Of a DNA stretch of 64,000 nt, positions 25,931-33,627 are shown one piece after another. A model generated the notes under the pieces. That model was given only the letters and a program-made list of their open reading frames with translations. It searched no databases and was not told the origin of the DNA. The first letter of the stretch is position 1. Each line of letters starts with the position of its first letter. This DNA is from Candidatus Melainabacteria bacterium (GTDB lineage: Bacteria; Cyanobacteriota; Vampirovibrionia; Obscuribacterales; Obscuribacteraceae). The stretch is from assembly GCA_003242885.1 (NCBI GenBank), contig QKMZ01000006.1, positions 1,811,002 through 1,875,001 on the forward strand. Reading direction: 5' to 3'. A program made the translations under genes and the position numbers.

Positions 25931-26953
25931 ATGGCGAAAAAGTCCCCGGATAGCGAAAAAGTTATGGGCGGTGCACTCGTAGAAGACGAGAACATTGCAA
26001 AAAGAAATGAACTGGAAGACCTGGATCTTATGGATGATGGCGATCAATTCACCATCATTGATGACGAAGAAGATCCATTGGCGGATGATGACGATACTCC
26101 AGTAGAACTTCCCTCCAGCAGAGAAATTGCAACCGAAGATTCGGTAAGACTGTATCTCCGTGAGATCGGTCGTATTCAACTGCTCAAGCCGGACGAAGAA
26201 ATCGAACTCGCACGCAGAATTCTGCAAGGCGACATGATGGCGAAACGTAAACTCGTCCAAGCGAACCTCCGCTTAGTTGTATCCATCGCCAAGAAGTACA
26301 TAGGACGCGGTCTTTCCTTCCTTGATTTGATTCAAGAAGGCAACCTCGGTCTCATCCGCGCCTCAGAAAAGTTCGACCACGAACGCGGTTACAAATTCTC
26401 GACATACGCCACCTGGTGGATTCGACAAGCGATCACCCGCGCCCTGGCAGACAAATCACGCACAATCCGTGTGCCTGTGCACATGGTTGAAACAATCAAC
26501 AAGTTGAAGAAGGTTACGCGCCAACTGGCTCAAGAACTGAATCGCAAGCCGACTGAACAAGAATTGGCTAAGTCGATGGATGTCTCTCTGGTCAAACTGC
26601 ACGAAATCATCAAAGCAGCTAAAGAGCCGATTTCACTGGAAACACCAATCGGCAAGGAAGAAGATTCCCGCCTTGGCGATTTCATTGAAGACGCTGAAAC
26701 TGACAGACCTGAAACCACCGTCACTCACGAACTTCTGCGCCAGGACTTGGCGAAGATGCTCAACGAACTGACTCCTCGCGAGCGCGATGTGCTCCGCCTG
26801 CGTTTCGGTCTTGACGACGGCAGACAACGGACTCTGGAAGAAGTCGGACAACTGTTCGCCGTAACCCGCGAGCGTGTCAGACAGATCGAATTCAAGGCAC
26901 TCAGAAAACTGAGACAGCCAGGTCGCTCCTCAAGACTGAGAGAGTACCTGTAA
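25931..26953 (+). CDS. rpoD: RNA polymerase sigma-70 factor, RpoD/SigA type
   Basis: 340 residues from the ATG at 25931, which has AGAGGC upstream; an in-frame ATG 48 bases earlier has none. An acidic N-terminus precedes region 1.2 (TEDSVRLYLREIGRIQLL). Region 2 carries RLVVSIAKKYIGRGLSFLDL and FSTYATWWIRQAITRA (-10 recognition and melting). Region 3 has the RTIRVPVHMVE motif, and region 4 the helix-turn-helix RTLEEVGQLFAVTRERVRQ followed by IEFKALRKLR for -35 contact. The size and the lack of a long region 1.1 match cyanobacterial group 1/2 sigma factors; whether this is the main one cannot be told. A strong GC-rich hairpin follows at 26966. Confidence 0.93.
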   Translation: MAKKSPDSEKVMGGALVEDENIAKRNELEDLDLMDDGDQFTIIDDEEDPLADDDDTPVELPSSREIATEDSVRLYLREIGRIQLLKPDEEIELARRILQGDMMAKRKLVQANLRLVVSIAKKYIGRGLSFLDLIQEGNLGLIRASEKFDHERGYKFSTYATWWIRQAITRALADKSRTIRVPVHMVETINKLKKVTRQLAQELNRKPTEQELAKSMDVSLVKLHEIIKAAKEPISLETPIGKEEDSRLGDFIEDAETDRPETTVTHELLRQDLAKMLNELTPRERDVLRLRFGLDDGRQRTLEEVGQLFAVTRERVRQIEFKALRKLRQPGRSSRLREYL

Positions 26954-26965
26954 AAAGAAACCGAG

Positions 26966-26992
26966 GCGCCCGAGCTCAAACAGCTCGGGCGC
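26966..26992 (+). terminator. GC-rich hairpin after the sigma-factor gene
   Basis: The arms GCGCCCGAGCT (26966-26976) and AGCTCGGGCGC (26982-26992) form a perfect 11-bp stem with a 5-base loop, 12 bases after the stop codon. No T-run follows, so it may act as a transcript end with Rho, or protect the 3' end. Confidence 0.7.
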
Positions 26993-27045
26993 ACTCAACT
27001 TATAGGGTTCCAACAGAATTCCAAAAGAATCATGGGGGTAAGATT

Positions 27046-28113
27046 GTGAGCTATTCTGACGACTACGCGACGACATCAACACAAAATGATGCTCAAGATG
27101 CGATAGCAGATTCGCCGGTAACGACAGAACGTGTCGTTGACACACAATCTGGTTTCCTTGTTGTCATTAAAAGATTAGAAGCCCGTCTGGCGTTGTCTGT
27201 AAAGCGCCGCATTGGCACTCCTCCATCCAGTTCAATTCTTCTAACGCAAGACGAATCGCTCAAGCTGGCTCGCATTTTGTCCGATGGTCAAACCGAAACA
27301 CCCGAAAGCAGCGCAGGAAATGGCAACGGCAACGGACGCAAGAAGAGCTTTGCCCGCGACATCGACAACTGGATCAACACTCTTTCATCATCGAAGGCAG
27401 AAACAAAACCAGAGCCTACAGGCTCGGCTGGTGAACTGGATGCCTATAATCAATTAGATCAATATGAATCTGGCGCCCTTTCTCAGGAGCCTTCTCCATC
27501 TTCCCGCTGGGATAAGTTCATGATGGATGAGCCCACTCCAGAGGCTCGTCGTGCCGCCAGAAAACAGCGCAAGACAAAAGCAATCGCTATTCCTCCAGGT
27601 GCAAAGAAGCTGGCACTAGCAATGGTGGCAACTTGTGTCGTAGTCGGTCTGGGCGGAGCACTGTTCTCCGTATTCAAACCGGCAGAGAAGTCAGAACCCA
27701 AGCCAGATGTCCTCGCAGCTGCACCTTTGTCTGACACTAAAGTAGACAAGTTCGCCCGCACATTCGTATCCAACATGTTGGACTTCGGACCGTCGAGCTA
27801 TCGTATGTCACAGGTTCAAGCTATGTCTGTCATGAATCCTGAATTGCTGGACAACTACTGGCAAGAAACCAATTTCCCACTGTCGAGAAAGCAGTTAGCC
27901 AGCCTGCCGCAGAATCAAACTGTTTTGATCACCAAAGTTTCGCAAGAACGCGTGAATGAGACGACAAAAGATGTCGACATTTTTGCCGAACTTGTGAGTG
28001 CAGACAACAAGATGAGCAGTCCGGTTCACTTGAAGCTGAAAGTGGCTCAAACCGCCGACAACAATCTGCAAGTTATTGAGCAAAAGGATTTGACTGCCGG
28101 AACACACGAATAA
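27046..28113 (+). CDS. single-pass membrane protein, possibly VirB8/TraE-like outer domain
   Basis: 355 residues from a GTG start with GGGGG upstream. The N-terminal 185 residues are polar and cytoplasmic, with Gly/Asn- and Ser/Pro-rich stretches; a basic patch (RRAARKQRKTKAIAIPPGAKK) precedes one membrane helix (LALAMVATCVVVGLGGALFSV, about 193-213). The outer C-terminal domain (DKFARTFVSNMLDFGPSSYRMSQVQAMSVMNPELLDNYWQE...) has the shape and Tyr/Met-rich pattern of NTF2-like VirB8/TraE domains, but no secretion genes are nearby, so this is only a resemblance. It ends in a perfect hairpin at 28115 and converges on the gene at 28140. Confidence 0.55.
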   Translation: MSYSDDYATTSTQNDAQDAIADSPVTTERVVDTQSGFLVVIKRLEARLALSVKRRIGTPPSSSILLTQDESLKLARILSDGQTETPESSAGNGNGNGRKKSFARDIDNWINTLSSSKAETKPEPTGSAGELDAYNQLDQYESGALSQEPSPSSRWDKFMMDEPTPEARRAARKQRKTKAIAIPPGAKKLALAMVATCVVVGLGGALFSVFKPAEKSEPKPDVLAAAPLSDTKVDKFARTFVSNMLDFGPSSYRMSQVQAMSVMNPELLDNYWQETNFPLSRKQLASLPQNQTVLITKVSQERVNETTKDVDIFAELVSADNKMSSPVHLKLKVAQTADNNLQVIEQKDLTAGTHE

Positions 28114-28114
28114 A

Positions 28115-28139
28115 TCGAGATGCATTGGATGCATCTCGA
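28115..28139. terminator. hairpin between convergent genes
   Basis: The arms TCGAGATGCAT (28115-28125) and ATGCATCTCGA (28129-28139) form a perfect 11-bp stem with loop TGG. It lies between the stop codons of two convergent genes (28113 and 28140). No T-run is present; it is probably a shared transcript end. Confidence 0.65.
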
Positions 28140-29045
28140 CTAGCCGCCTTGCAGCAGTTTTGCCCATTCACGCGCTACACTGGCTGTGCTTTCTCTTAAG
28201 GCTTTCATTGCCTCGGCTCGTTTCATAATCGGCATGACTGCGTCCATACCACCAGAACGCATATTTTTCATGCCTTCTTGCTGCAAGCCCACAATCTCTG
28301 CATCTATTGCATCCATAACAGCAAGCAGTGAAAAAGTGATGGTCTCAGCAGGGCTCTGCACCGGAGCAGCAACACCACCAGCTATCGACTGCTCTTCTGC
28401 TTTTTCAGCAACAGCATCAAACTTTAGCGGTTCCGTCTCGCTAACGTCACCACGCGAAACACGCACTAAGCGAGCAAAAATCTTCTTTGACAGAGCAGAA
28501 ATTTGCGAGTTTCGAAGCGGCTTTCCATCAACAGACCAGCCAGGGCCTTCATTGAACATCTGAATGGAGAGCTCGACAAAAGCAGGAATAGCAGGACGAT
28601 TTTTTTCGTCTTCATAGAGAAATTTTGGCGGTATGAAAGAAAAAAGTACTGATTTGGTGTCACCTCGAACACACATTCCCCACACACTGTTTTGCAGAAA
28701 CCCTTGATAAAAATTGCTGGGATCCTTGATGCCATCTCCGGTTGGGCGCATGCAAGTAACAACAAAGGCGCGATTCTCTTCAGTCTGATTATATTGATAG
28801 GCATATCTGTTGAAGTCATCAAAGAGGGTATCCATCAACATGACCATGCTCAACTGGCAAAGCGGATCTTCCAGCGTCGCAGTGGCAGAAGGTGCGGAAT
28901 CTACATTTTCATTGACATTCTTCAACCACGCCATAGTTTGGTCGCCTACAAATGACGTATTCAGTGAAGAAAGAATTCTTCGGCTAAGATCTTCGGTCTG
29001 GCGCCGTCTGATCTGGTTGAATACTTCACCCTGTTCTTGATTCAT
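28140..29045 (-). CDS. conserved-looking protein of unknown function
   Basis: 301 residues from the ATG at 29043-29045, preceded by AGGGGGG. The open frame extends 25 codons further but without a ribosome site. There is no signal peptide or membrane helix. An N-terminal helical part (EQGEVFNQIRRRQTEDLSRRILSSL) leads to a mixed alpha/beta core with AFVVTCMRPTGDGIKD, SVWGMCVRGDTKSVLFSFIPP and FVELSIQMFNEGPGWSVDGKPL. A helical Ala/Glu/Met-rich C-terminus follows (IDAEIVGLQQEGMKNMRSGG, MKALRESTASVAREWAKLL). I do not recognise the family. It converges on the membrane protein gene at 27046. Confidence 0.6.
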   Translation of the reverse strand: MNQEQGEVFNQIRRRQTEDLSRRILSSLNTSFVGDQTMAWLKNVNENVDSAPSATATLEDPLCQLSMVMLMDTLFDDFNRYAYQYNQTEENRAFVVTCMRPTGDGIKDPSNFYQGFLQNSVWGMCVRGDTKSVLFSFIPPKFLYEDEKNRPAIPAFVELSIQMFNEGPGWSVDGKPLRNSQISALSKKIFARLVRVSRGDVSETEPLKFDAVAEKAEEQSIAGGVAAPVQSPAETITFSLLAVMDAIDAEIVGLQQEGMKNMRSGGMDAVMPIMKRAEAMKALRESTASVAREWAKLLQGG

Positions 29046-29252
29046 ACGCCCCCCTGAACACCTTCGTTCAAAAATTGGCAGGAAGATTCTTGTAGTTCCT
29101 AAAAGGTTTGTTCCTCGCAAAAACGACAGAATATCTCTTGAATAGTGAAATGTTTCTAGGTGCCATTTGTAGCGCTGCGATCACCCGACTGGGCGATACG
29201 TGGGGCCAAAAAACAGAGATAATCGAAAATTACCCGTCTGATTAAAGCCAGA

Positions 29253-29268
29253 CGATGCATGGCATCGC
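29253..29268 (-). repeat. short ATG-centred palindrome, degenerate copy
   Basis: CGATGC (29253-29258), ATG, GCATCG (29262-29267), then CCC, match the centre of the dispersed repeat family. It lies just after the methyltransferase gene on the minus strand. Confidence 0.55.
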
Positions 29269-29284
29269 CCCTTCGCTTCGCTTT

Positions 29285-30082
29285 CTATCTGACACTGACG
29301 TGGAAAAGATGTGCAGTGTAAGGAATTCCGTTTTCTGTTTCCAACGCCTTGAGAGCCTCACGGGCTGCATCATCGCACTCTTTTCGTGTCTCCTGAGACA
29401 TAGTGGCAAACTGCCCTTCAATACGACACCACCAACTCCAGTGCCCTTCCAGTGTGTCGTAAAAGGTCTCAAACGTCTCAGTTATTTCCAACTTTCGATC
29501 AGCGAAAAATGGACGAAACGCCTCTTCTACTTCTTCTGCTGTCAGGCGTTGCCGTTCGGACGCCATGTCCAAGACTTGCCTGGCAGAAAGTTTTTTGAAA
29601 TAGATTGGAGATATCTTTTTCAAAAAATCTTTGCCGGCATCTTTGCCAATAAAAAGCAGATCCAAGTGTCCGTCGGGCTTTAATACTCTGGCGAGTTCTT
29701 GCACGGATTTATTCAAATCCTTGGTCCAGTGAAAAGCAAGGATGCTGTAGAGATGGTCTACTGAAGCGGATTCTAATGGGAGTTCTTCAAACTTTCCATC
29801 CAGCACTTCGGCATTACCAAATGCTTTCAGTTTTTCATTGGCGCTAATGCGCAAATTTTCTGCAGGTTCAACACCAATAAATTGCACATCGGTATTCCCA
29901 GACTCGACCAAACTTGCGAGCTCCAGACCCGGTCCGCAGCCAACTTCTACCACCAATTTTGGATTTTCTTTGAGCTGCAATGCGCAAAATGTTCGCTCTG
30001 TGATCTTTCCCCAAAGGGAGGCGAGATTTTCACGACTTTCATATTTTGATGCTAACTTTGAATAGGTCTGAATGACTGACAC
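29285..30082 (-). CDS. class I SAM-dependent methyltransferase
   Basis: 265 residues from a GTG start with GGAGAG upstream. Motif I is LVVEVGCGPGLEL (about 43-55), the acidic end of strand 2 is FIGVEPAENL, motif II/III region is LPLESASVDHLYSILAFHWT and the post-motif is LARVLKPDGHLDLLFIG. This is a methyltransf_11-type small-molecule methyltransferase, similar in layout to BioC. The substrate is unknown. It lies 38 bases downstream of a FabD-like acyltransferase on the same strand, so the two probably act together on an acyl chain, which is inference. The C-terminal third (EGHWSWWCRIEGQFATMSQE) is probably the substrate-side cap. Confidence 0.85.
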   Translation of the reverse strand: MSVIQTYSKLASKYESRENLASLWGKITERTFCALQLKENPKLVVEVGCGPGLELASLVESGNTDVQFIGVEPAENLRISANEKLKAFGNAEVLDGKFEELPLESASVDHLYSILAFHWTKDLNKSVQELARVLKPDGHLDLLFIGKDAGKDFLKKISPIYFKKLSARQVLDMASERQRLTAEEVEEAFRPFFADRKLEITETFETFYDTLEGHWSWWCRIEGQFATMSQETRKECDDAAREALKALETENGIPYTAHLFHVSVR

Positions 30083-30120
30083 GGCTATTTCTCTCCAATG
30101 CAGCTAAAGAAAAGGAATAC

Positions 30121-31062
30121 CTAGACTGAGGCAGTTTCTACTCGATCATCTCCGTAATAGTGAGAGAAATCAGCATTTCGATCAATGAAAAATCCGAATT
30201 TAGTCAAAACATTTCCATATCCAACTTCAACAAAGCGATTGCATCCAAGCTTGACCAATGTCTTGATACCTGTGTCCCACCTAACAGGAGCAGTAACTTG
30301 CTTTATGACTTGTTCTTTGATGCCCGCAACGTCCTTCGGGAGCAATTCACCAGTGACATTATCGATTACTGGTATCTGCGGCTCTTTCCAATCACAATTG
30401 CGCAAATGATCGGCGATCTTTAATTGTGCCTCGGACAATAGCGGACAGTGCCACGGTCCGGCGACAGGCAATTCCAACAAGCGCTTTGGCTTCAAAACTG
30501 CCAATCTGACCAAAGCTTCCTTTATTCCTTCGTGGCTGCCTGACAGCGAATACTGACCTGCACAATTGTAATTACTAATGTAAATCTGGTGCCCTTCGGA
30601 TGTGAGTTCGTTTACCACCGTCTCGACTGCGGCAAGACCTGTTCCGACAATGCCTAACATCGAGCCGGGTGTCGACTGCAATGTTTCGTCGATAATTGAA
30701 GAGCGAACTTTAATGAGTGAGACAAGATGCGCAAAATCAAAGCATCCGGCAGCATGCAATGCAGTGAATTCACCGATGCTATAACCGGCCAAGTAGTCGG
30801 GCAACTTTCCTTGCACTTCGACGAATTTCAGATAAGAAAGCGCACTCGCCAACATAGTCAAAAGCGTGCTTAAGGAATGACTGTTGACCAGCGAAGGATC
30901 TCGCTGCATAGCTTCCAGTGGTGCAAATCCGATGGCATCAACGATGCATGCATAGTAATCATCAAACTTCTTGTTCGGAATCAACCCATCAAGCATGTTT
31001 GGCTCATGAGCGCCGTGCCCAGGAAACACGATCGCCAACTTTCCGGCTTCCATTGATTCCAT
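30121..31062 (-). CDS. malonyl-CoA-ACP transacylase-like acyltransferase (FabD family, divergent)
   Basis: 313 residues, normal FabD length. The opening motif is FPGHGA instead of the usual FPGQGS. The nucleophile Ser is S95 in AGYSIGEFTAL (usually GHSLGE), R120 matches the Arg that holds the malonyl carboxylate, and the catalytic His is H205 in GPWHCPLLS (usually GAFHSPLM). A typical ferredoxin-like small domain is at about 130-200. So the enzyme looks active and malonyl-specific but divergent; it may be the housekeeping FabD or a polyketide-type transacylase. The other fatty-acid genes are 13 kb away and contain no fabD. It is followed after 38 bases by a methyltransferase. Confidence 0.82.
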   Translation of the reverse strand: MESMEAGKLAIVFPGHGAHEPNMLDGLIPNKKFDDYYACIVDAIGFAPLEAMQRDPSLVNSHSLSTLLTMLASALSYLKFVEVQGKLPDYLAGYSIGEFTALHAAGCFDFAHLVSLIKVRSSIIDETLQSTPGSMLGIVGTGLAAVETVVNELTSEGHQIYISNYNCAGQYSLSGSHEGIKEALVRLAVLKPKRLLELPVAGPWHCPLLSEAQLKIADHLRNCDWKEPQIPVIDNVTGELLPKDVAGIKEQVIKQVTAPVRWDTGIKTLVKLGCNRFVEVGYGNVLTKFGFFIDRNADFSHYYGDDRVETASV

Positions 31063-31194
31063 ACTTCAGCCCCCACCCACAAAATAGTTCAATAGTTTAG
31101 CTTTCTCATTTCAAATGAGTCAATGAGACTAGTATTAGTTGAAATACTTCATGCCCGGCCGAACTTGCAAAAACTGTTGCCGACAGTGTTTTGG

Positions 31195-31620
31195 CTAGCC
31201 GCGAGAACCCTTCACTTTGAGAAGAATATAAATCGCCACCCAGGCAAGCATTGCGCCGCACATGTCAACGGTCGCATCAGAGAGCGTCGCACTTCGTCCT
31301 GGTACAAACGACTGATGCCACTCATCAAATAGCGCATTGGCAAGTGTAAATACATAGGCGGCAATGCTCAAGCGAGTCTTGCCCCACGTCGAAGCGAAAG
31401 CACTTTGTGAGAGGGCGAAACGGCTCAGACAGAATAGAACGGCATATTCTGTAAGATGCGCAAGCTTGCGAATTGGAACATTTGCATCATGCAGATACGT
31501 TTCAGTTATAGCGCCGGAATTGGCCTGATGCGAAAAGAGAAAAATCACGATGATCCAAACGGCAACAGCGGACCATGCAATCATTGGTTTGCGAAGTGAC
31601 GTTGTTGGCAATGATGTCAT
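31195..31620 (-). CDS. VanZ-like membrane protein
   Basis: 141 residues, four membrane helices. Family marks are FLFSHQANSG after helix 1, RKLAHLTEYAVLFCL in helix 2 and DEWHQSFVPGRSATLSDATVDMCGA before the last helix, all typical of VanZ/DUF2809-like proteins. VanZ raises teicoplanin resistance in enterococci; the general function of the family is unknown. Its ATG overlaps the stop codon of the DNA glycosylase gene (ATGA at 31617-31620), so the two are translated together. Confidence 0.88.
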   Translation of the reverse strand: MTSLPTTSLRKPMIAWSAVAVWIIVIFLFSHQANSGAITETYLHDANVPIRKLAHLTEYAVLFCLSRFALSQSAFASTWGKTRLSIAAYVFTLANALFDEWHQSFVPGRSATLSDATVDMCGAMLAWVAIYILLKVKGSRG

Positions 31621-32213
31621 CGCTTCGCCACCGATTTAGAACGAGTCTTGTTGCGTTTTCCAGAGACGTGAGGATGATCAGTCACAAAAAATCGCCAGAG
31701 TCTTTCAGTTGCGACACTAAGCCCAATGCGCTCGGTAATACTAATTTGCCTAGCACTGTATTTGGTGCCGGCTTCTAAATAGATCGCAGAGTTAGGATCA
31801 AGCAAATCAACTGCATTCAAAGAACGGTCTATTTCCCATTGCCTGCAGAGCTTGCCCGGACCGTCACAACCTGGGGCACCCAGCGCTCTAATCAAGATTG
31901 CCCCGGGAGTACCTTCGCCCTCGGTGACAACATTCAAGCAAAAATACATGCCGTAAATGAAGTAAACGTATGAAAACCCCGGAGGACCAAACATTACTCT
32001 GCACCGTTCGGTCAGCCCGCGGTAAGCATGGCAGGCTGGGTCGTCTTCGGTATATGCTTCGACCTCAACAATTGGCGCACGGACTTCGCTTCCATCAGGC
32101 ATTTTCCTGACCAAAGTAATGCCGAGCAAATCGGGAGCAACCTCAACAGTCGGCCGCGCAAAGAAATCTCTACTTAATTTCGTACGAATGCTCACAGTTA
32201 GATAGTCTAACAA
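31617..32213 (-). CDS. 3-methyladenine DNA glycosylase (MPG/AAG family)
   Basis: 198 residues. The core begins LSRDFFARPTVEVAPDLLG. The catalytic Glu lies in IVEVEAYTEDDPACHAYRG, followed by VMFGPPGFSYVYFIYGMYFCLNVV (Tyr residues that enter the DNA helix) and the loop GAILIRALGAPGC then GPGKLCRQ. This matches the AAG-type glycosylase that removes alkylated purines in base excision repair. The start is uncertain: a TTG at 32213 or a GTG at 32195, neither with a clear ribosome site. The C-terminus is very basic (GKRNKTRSKSVAKR). It overlaps the VanZ-like gene by four bases. Confidence 0.95.
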   Translation of the reverse strand: MLDYLTVSIRTKLSRDFFARPTVEVAPDLLGITLVRKMPDGSEVRAPIVEVEAYTEDDPACHAYRGLTERCRVMFGPPGFSYVYFIYGMYFCLNVVTEGEGTPGAILIRALGAPGCDGPGKLCRQWEIDRSLNAVDLLDPNSAIYLEAGTKYSARQISITERIGLSVATERLWRFFVTDHPHVSGKRNKTRSKSVAKR

Positions 32214-32247
32214 ATGACGGCATTTCGTTGCACGCGTATGGGAATAG

Positions 32248-33315
32248 CTAGCGCATTGCTCGCACGAAAGTCTGAATACCTCTTCTTGCTAAATAACCGC
32301 CTGCACGATTCATCATCCTTGAGCCAGCCATTTGTTGCCGTTGCTGTCTGCGTGCTCGTTTGGCAGCTCCGGGCATTTCATTGACATTCCCCATCAGAGG
32401 TTGCGCCTTTGCGAGATCTTTATTGACCTCACCACTGGCAGTGCGCTGGTCCTCATTCTTGTTGTAGAAGGGTCTACCGTAGTCCGTGTACGCAACCACA
32501 TCAAAATTTTGGTAGTTGATAAACGGTCTTTGGCTCATGCGGTCGTGCATGATTTGATCTGTTGTCTTGAATGCGCCCGGTGGTGCTTTCATGCCCTTTT
32601 GCAGAACGACACTCGCCATTCGAGAATCAAGAATGCAATCTGAAGTTTGCAAACGATTTTTCGCTTCGTACTTCATATCGAAGCCCTGCATGCGGCTTCG
32701 TCTTTGCTCTTGAGGCGAATGGGTGCGGAAGTGATCTTGCTGCATCTGCCGGAAGCGTGCGGCCTTTTCAGCTTTCGACAGATATTTGTCGCTATAGACT
32801 TTGTAGATATCTTGCCCCAGCTTTAGCTCAGAGACCAAATCCTGCGGCGCCCAGTAGCCAGGCAGGCAGGTCATAACAGTGCCATCAGGCGCAAGGACAA
32901 ATGTCTGCAGGTTGTGTGGACCCGCACCGTTTGTCGTGCTTACCGCATTGCCGGAGGGCATATGGACTCCGGACACACCTGCATACGAGGCCCCGGTGAT
33001 GTCCTTATAGCCGACTACAAAATTATCTTTCAGATAGGAGAACGCTGGTTCCTGCGAGAGCGACACGGCTCTCAGCGAATTTCCGGCACTTCAAGTGGCG
33101 CCGTCGATTTTGCCCAACATATGAATCCAAACAACAAGCTTTCCGGTGCGTGCGCTTTCTTGAAGCGCCATCGGCAGATTGGTGTACCAATTCATTCCTG
33201 TGGAGAGCTCTCTTACTCGGTAAGAGGCCTCATCGCCTTTAATCAAGGGAACAGCATTAGCCTGCGGTATCGCCAAAAGCGCCAACGCAGCCAAGCTTAA
33301 GAGATTTCGTTTCAT
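32248..33315 (-). CDS. thioredoxin-like secreted protein with in-frame TGA (candidate selenoprotein or nonsense-interrupted gene)
   Basis: Two open frames in the same reading frame are separated by one TGA at 33091-33093. Read through, they give 355 residues from the ATG at 33313-33315 (GGAG upstream): a signal peptide (LLSLAALALLAIPQANA), then WYTNLPMALQESARTGKLVVW, a thioredoxin-like beta strand, and IHMLGKIDGAT-[TGA]-SAGNSLRAVSLS. The TGA (codon 75) falls where a redox Cys would be expected after the first core strand. The second part stays open for 280 codons with conserved-looking blocks (NGAGPHNLQTFVLAPDGTV, CLPGYWAPQDL) and a basic C-terminus. A hairpin suited to SECIS function starts 18 bases after the TGA (33056-33073). 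Either Sec is inserted, or a Cys codon was recently lost; both need testing. The fold call is by pattern only. Confidence 0.55.
33056..33073 (-). promoter_or_regulatory. candidate bacterial SECIS hairpin
   Basis: On the minus strand GAGAGC (33068-33073) pairs perfectly with GCTCTC (33056-33061) around the 6-base loop CGTGTC. The loop has G as its second base, 25 bases after the TGA at 33091-33093. The published bacterial SECIS model wants a small apical loop with G in the first two positions, 16-37 bases downstream of UGA. The model is loose, so chance is possible. Confidence 0.4.
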
Positions 33316-33458
33316 CAACTGACTGGCTCCAGATGTAGAGGGGTCAAACTTGCCCGTCAGGGGGTCATATCTTTGAATACGTATCCAGCGACAAAAAAGT
33401 TCAAAATTCCGAGCCCAGAAAAGATTAAATCTCGGCGCCGATAATACATATGTACCCG

Positions 33459-33490
33459 ATATAGGCACGTTCCCGCAAATGCCTATATCC
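33459..33490. promoter_or_regulatory. perfect 10-bp inverted repeat in a divergent promoter region
   Basis: GATATAGGCA (33459-33468) and TGCCTATATC (33481-33490) flank a 12-base spacer. It lies between the divergent thioredoxin-like gene (starts 33315) and asnB (starts 33628), about 140 bases from each. The symmetry suits a dimeric repressor or activator. Confidence 0.55.
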
Positions 33491-33627
33491 TGGCTGTTTC
33501 AGACATTTAATAAACGAAACTTGTTGCTGAAACCGCGTCTAATGCCAGATTTACTCTCACAAGGGACAATATGGCTGTGGCAAAACAGCCACAAACGGCA
33601 AATCCAGACAAACGGGCGGAAACAAAC

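Noticed and set aside
27046..28113. Type IV secretion component (VirB8)
   Set aside because: Only the topology and a loose Tyr/Met pattern of the outer domain agree; no other secretion genes are present, so it is given as a resemblance only.
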